In this document: piece by piece, positions 62,402 through 64,000 of the stretch
Numbering within the stretch: the first letter of the stretch is position 1
Layout: each line of letters begins with the position of its first letter
Source of the DNA: an uncultured Fusobacterium sp.
Lineage (GTDB): Bacteria; Fusobacteriota; Fusobacteriia; Fusobacteriales; Fusobacteriaceae
Assembly (NCBI RefSeq): GCF_905200055.1
Contig: NZ_CAJKIS010000007.1
Location: forward strand, 1-64,000
DNA length: 64,000 nt
Direction: 5' to 3'
Notes under the pieces: generated by a model
Databases searched by the model: none
Seen by the model: only the letters and a program-made list of their open reading frames with translations
What the model was told of the DNA's origin: nothing
Position numbers and translations under genes: made by a program

Positions 62402-63619
62402 ATGGATTTTTCATTAAAACTTAAACAAAATATGAAACTTATTTTAACTCAAGATATGAAACTTTCTATGAATGTATTGGAGATGTCCTCTACCAAATTA
62501 AGAGAATTTCTTGAGAAAGAGATTAATAAAAATCCTGTATTAGAAATTGTTTATACTCCTCGTTCAAAATTCTCTGATGAAGAGACTCCTTCTCCTCTTG
62601 ATTTTTTATCAAAAGAAAAATCACTTTTTGATTTTTTAGAGGAACAACTCGCCTATCTTAAATTATCTAAAAAATTTAAAGAAATCTGTCATTATATAAT
62701 TAATAATCTAGATAATAGAGGATATCTTACTCTCTCTAAAAATGAAATAAAAAAAACTTTTAAGCTCTCTACAAAAGAGTTAAAAGAAATTTTTAATGTT
62801 ATTTACTCTTTAGAACCCTCTGGAATTGGAGCTGAAAATTTAAAAGATTGTTTAAAAATCCAATTAACTATAAAAGATAAAAAAGATCCCCTCCTCTTCT
62901 CACTTATTGACAATTATTTAGAGGATTTAGGAAATAAAAATTTTAAGTTCATAGCTGATAATCTTCATATTTCTATAGAAAAAATTAAAGGATATTTAAC
63001 TTTACTTCAAACTCTTGATCCTATACCTGCAAGGGGATATTTTGTTGGAAATAAAACTAGATATATCGTTCCAGATGCAAAAATTGAAATTGTTAATAAA
63101 GAATTAAAAGTAACTTTAAATGAAGAGGTATTTCCAAAAATAAAAATCTCTTCTGATGCTTCAAATAAAAATAACTACCAAAATGCCTTAAACTTAATAA
63201 AAGCTATTGAAAAAAGATATATAACTTTAGAAAAAATTTTAAATCTTTTAATAATAAAGCAATTTGAATTTTTCTTTTTTGGAAAAGAACATTTGAAAAC
63301 CTTAACTTTAAAGGATATCGCTACTGAACTCAATCTACATATCTCTACCATTTCTAGAGCCATAAAAGAGAAATTTATTGATACTCCACAAGGAATAATA
63401 GAGATAAAATCTCTTTTTATAGCTAGTTCTGAATCTATTGTAATAAAAAAACTTATTGAGGAATTTATACATAATGAAAATAAATATTCGCCCCTTTCAG
63501 ATGAAAAAATCTCTTATTTACTAAAAAATAAAGGTTTTTCTCTGGCAAGAAGAACAGTAGCTAAATATCGTGATGAATTAGGGATCCTATCCACTAGAGA
63601 AAGAAAAATAAAAATTTAA
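62402..63619 (+). CDS. rpoN: RNA polymerase sigma-54 factor
   Basis: A 405-residue sigma-54. Region I (residues 1-48, KLKQNMKLILTQDMKLSMNVLEMS) interacts with activators; the core-binding domain covers about 60-220; a helix-turn-helix (LKDIATELNLHISTISRAIKEKF) and the RpoN box ARRTVAKYRDELGI (about 388) end the protein. The acidic region II is short. The ATG at 62402 follows TTGGAGGA; the frame is open upstream but without a ribosome site. Its activators are enhancer-binding proteins such as the NtrC-type gene at 9.5 kb. Confidence 0.95.
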   Translation: MDFSLKLKQNMKLILTQDMKLSMNVLEMSSTKLREFLEKEINKNPVLEIVYTPRSKFSDEETPSPLDFLSKEKSLFDFLEEQLAYLKLSKKFKEICHYIINNLDNRGYLTLSKNEIKKTFKLSTKELKEIFNVIYSLEPSGIGAENLKDCLKIQLTIKDKKDPLLFSLIDNYLEDLGNKNFKFIADNLHISIEKIKGYLTLLQTLDPIPARGYFVGNKTRYIVPDAKIEIVNKELKVTLNEEVFPKIKISSDASNKNNYQNALNLIKAIEKRYITLEKILNLLIIKQFEFFFFGKEHLKTLTLKDIATELNLHISTISRAIKEKFIDTPQGIIEIKSLFIASSESIVIKKLIEEFIHNENKYSPLSDEKISYLLKNKGFSLARRTVAKYRDELGILSTRERKIKI

Positions 63620-63620
63620 T

Positions 63621-63650
63621 AAAAAACACAGGAATACACCTGTGTTTTTT
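63621..63650. terminator. Bidirectional terminator after rpoN
   Basis: AAAAAACACAGG (63621-63632) pairs with CCTGTGTTTTTT (63639-63650) between convergent genes. Confidence 0.9.
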
Positions 63651-63658
63651 AGCTAATA

Positions 63659-64000
63659 TTATGATGCCTCTTGGCTAATTTCACCATCTATAAAATAAGC
63701 ATTTCCTAACAATTTTCCATTTTCATAGAAAATACTCCACTCTCCTGCAAGTTTACCATCTTTAAAATTTCCAACTGCATTAATAATTCCATTTGAATAA
63801 TATTTAACATATTTTCCTTCTCTTACATGGTCTTTATATTCCTCTTTTATCTGTAATTCTCCATTCTCATAATAATACTCTGCTTTACCATTTAAAAGAG
63901 TGTTACTATAATTTCTTATTGATTCTATATTCCCGTTTTCATAATAAATTATATACTTCCCATGAAGAAGATTATTTTTAAATGATATACTCTCCTTTAT
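63659..64000 (-). CDS. MORN-like (YwqK) repeat protein, C-terminal part
   Basis: Partial gene: the stop TAA is at 63659-63661 and the start lies beyond the window. The 113 visible residues hold four to five repeats of about 22-23 residues with the core Y-Y/F-E-N-G (YYENGNIESI, YYENGELQIK, YYSNGIINAV, FYENGKLLGN) and G-K/E-Y/W spacers, the MORN_2/YwqK pattern. Fusobacteria have many such proteins, several exported; the function is unknown. Whether it has a signal peptide cannot be seen. Confidence 0.8.
   Translation of the reverse strand: MKESISFKNNLLHGKYIIYYENGNIESIRNYSNTLLNGKAEYYYENGELQIKEEYKDHVREGKYVKYYSNGIINAVGNFKDGKLAGEWSIFYENGKLLGNAYFIDGEISQEAS

Noticed and set aside
1..64000. Sigma-54 (-24/-12) promoters as targets for rpoN and the NtrC-type protein
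   Set aside because: By eye I found no TGGCAC-N5-TTGCA-like site with correct spacing before any gene here.
1..64000. CRISPR arrays, tRNA or rRNA genes, insertion sequences, prophage genes
   Set aside because: None seen: no regularly spaced repeats, no cloverleaf-like GC-rich stretches, no transposase or phage proteins.

Overview
The window looks like chromosomal DNA of a Fusobacterium. It is very AT-rich, and the proteins combine Firmicute-like housekeeping genes with a Gram-negative envelope: a patatin fused to an outer-membrane barrel of the FplA type, ExbB/ExbD/TonB, and a large secreted TPR protein. The species cannot be fixed from sequence alone; the carbohydrate genes would fit a saccharolytic member such as the F. 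mortiferum/varium/ulcerans group (inference). I see no rRNA, tRNA, CRISPR array or insertion sequence.

Layout. 0-4 kb: small membrane protein, Cof-type HAD phosphatase, CAP-domain secreted protein, glycogen debranching enzyme. 4.1-16.7 kb (minus strand): twelve tightly packed genes behind one strong promoter at 16.7 kb, running DUF116 protein, TPR protein, small membrane protein, ExbB, ExbD, TonB, an NtrC-type regulator, dnaX, a DUF2232-like membrane protein, rplI, dnaB and a U32 protein. 16.8-20.4 kb (minus): plsY-gpsA-sigma factor-dnaN. 20.6-24.8 kb: thioredoxin, lipoprotein, TSUP permease, FplA-type autotransporter. 25-32 kb (plus): pnp, rimO, pgsA, yggT, rsmH, ftsL-like, RNA uracil methyltransferase. 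32.1-35 kb: secreted PL8 chondroitin/hyaluronate lyase. 35.4-37.1 kb: rplM-rpsI and an unknown protein.

37.2-44 kb is a phosphate-starvation locus: phoR, phoB and pstS on minus, pstCAB-phoU on plus. Between pstS and pstC lie two mirror-image arrays of four TTNACA-like hexamers spaced exactly 11 bp, each 9 bp from a -10 element. The same layout occurs in front of the Na/Pi cotransporter at 60.7 kb, so a Bacillus-like Pho box can be read directly from this DNA.

44-46.4 kb: M20 amidohydrolase and amino-acid-type binding protein, preceded by a 285-nt leader holding a 25-codon ORF and an intrinsic terminator. 46.5-60.5 kb is a glycosaminoglycan catabolic region: membrane AraC-type regulator, two LUD proteins, GPH symporter, GH88 unsaturated glucuronyl hydrolase, Cys-type sulfatase, family 1 binding lipoprotein, KduI, KduD, a neuraminate lyase/DHDPS-family aldolase and an RpiR regulator. 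With the PL8 lyase at 32 kb these form a plausible route: outside depolymerisation, import of unsaturated disaccharides, desulfation, hydrolysis, then conversion of the unsaturated uronate to 2-keto-3-deoxygluconate and aldol cleavage. 60.7-64 kb: Na/Pi cotransporter, rpoN (sigma-54) and the end of a MORN-like repeat protein.

Main points for a second look: the Pho-box arrays; the NtrC-type protein that keeps Walker A and GAFTGA but lacks the Walker B acids, arginine fingers and sensor II arginine; the attenuator-like leader at 44 kb; the long pnp leader hairpin; and a repeat pair shared by the two glycosaminoglycan promoters.
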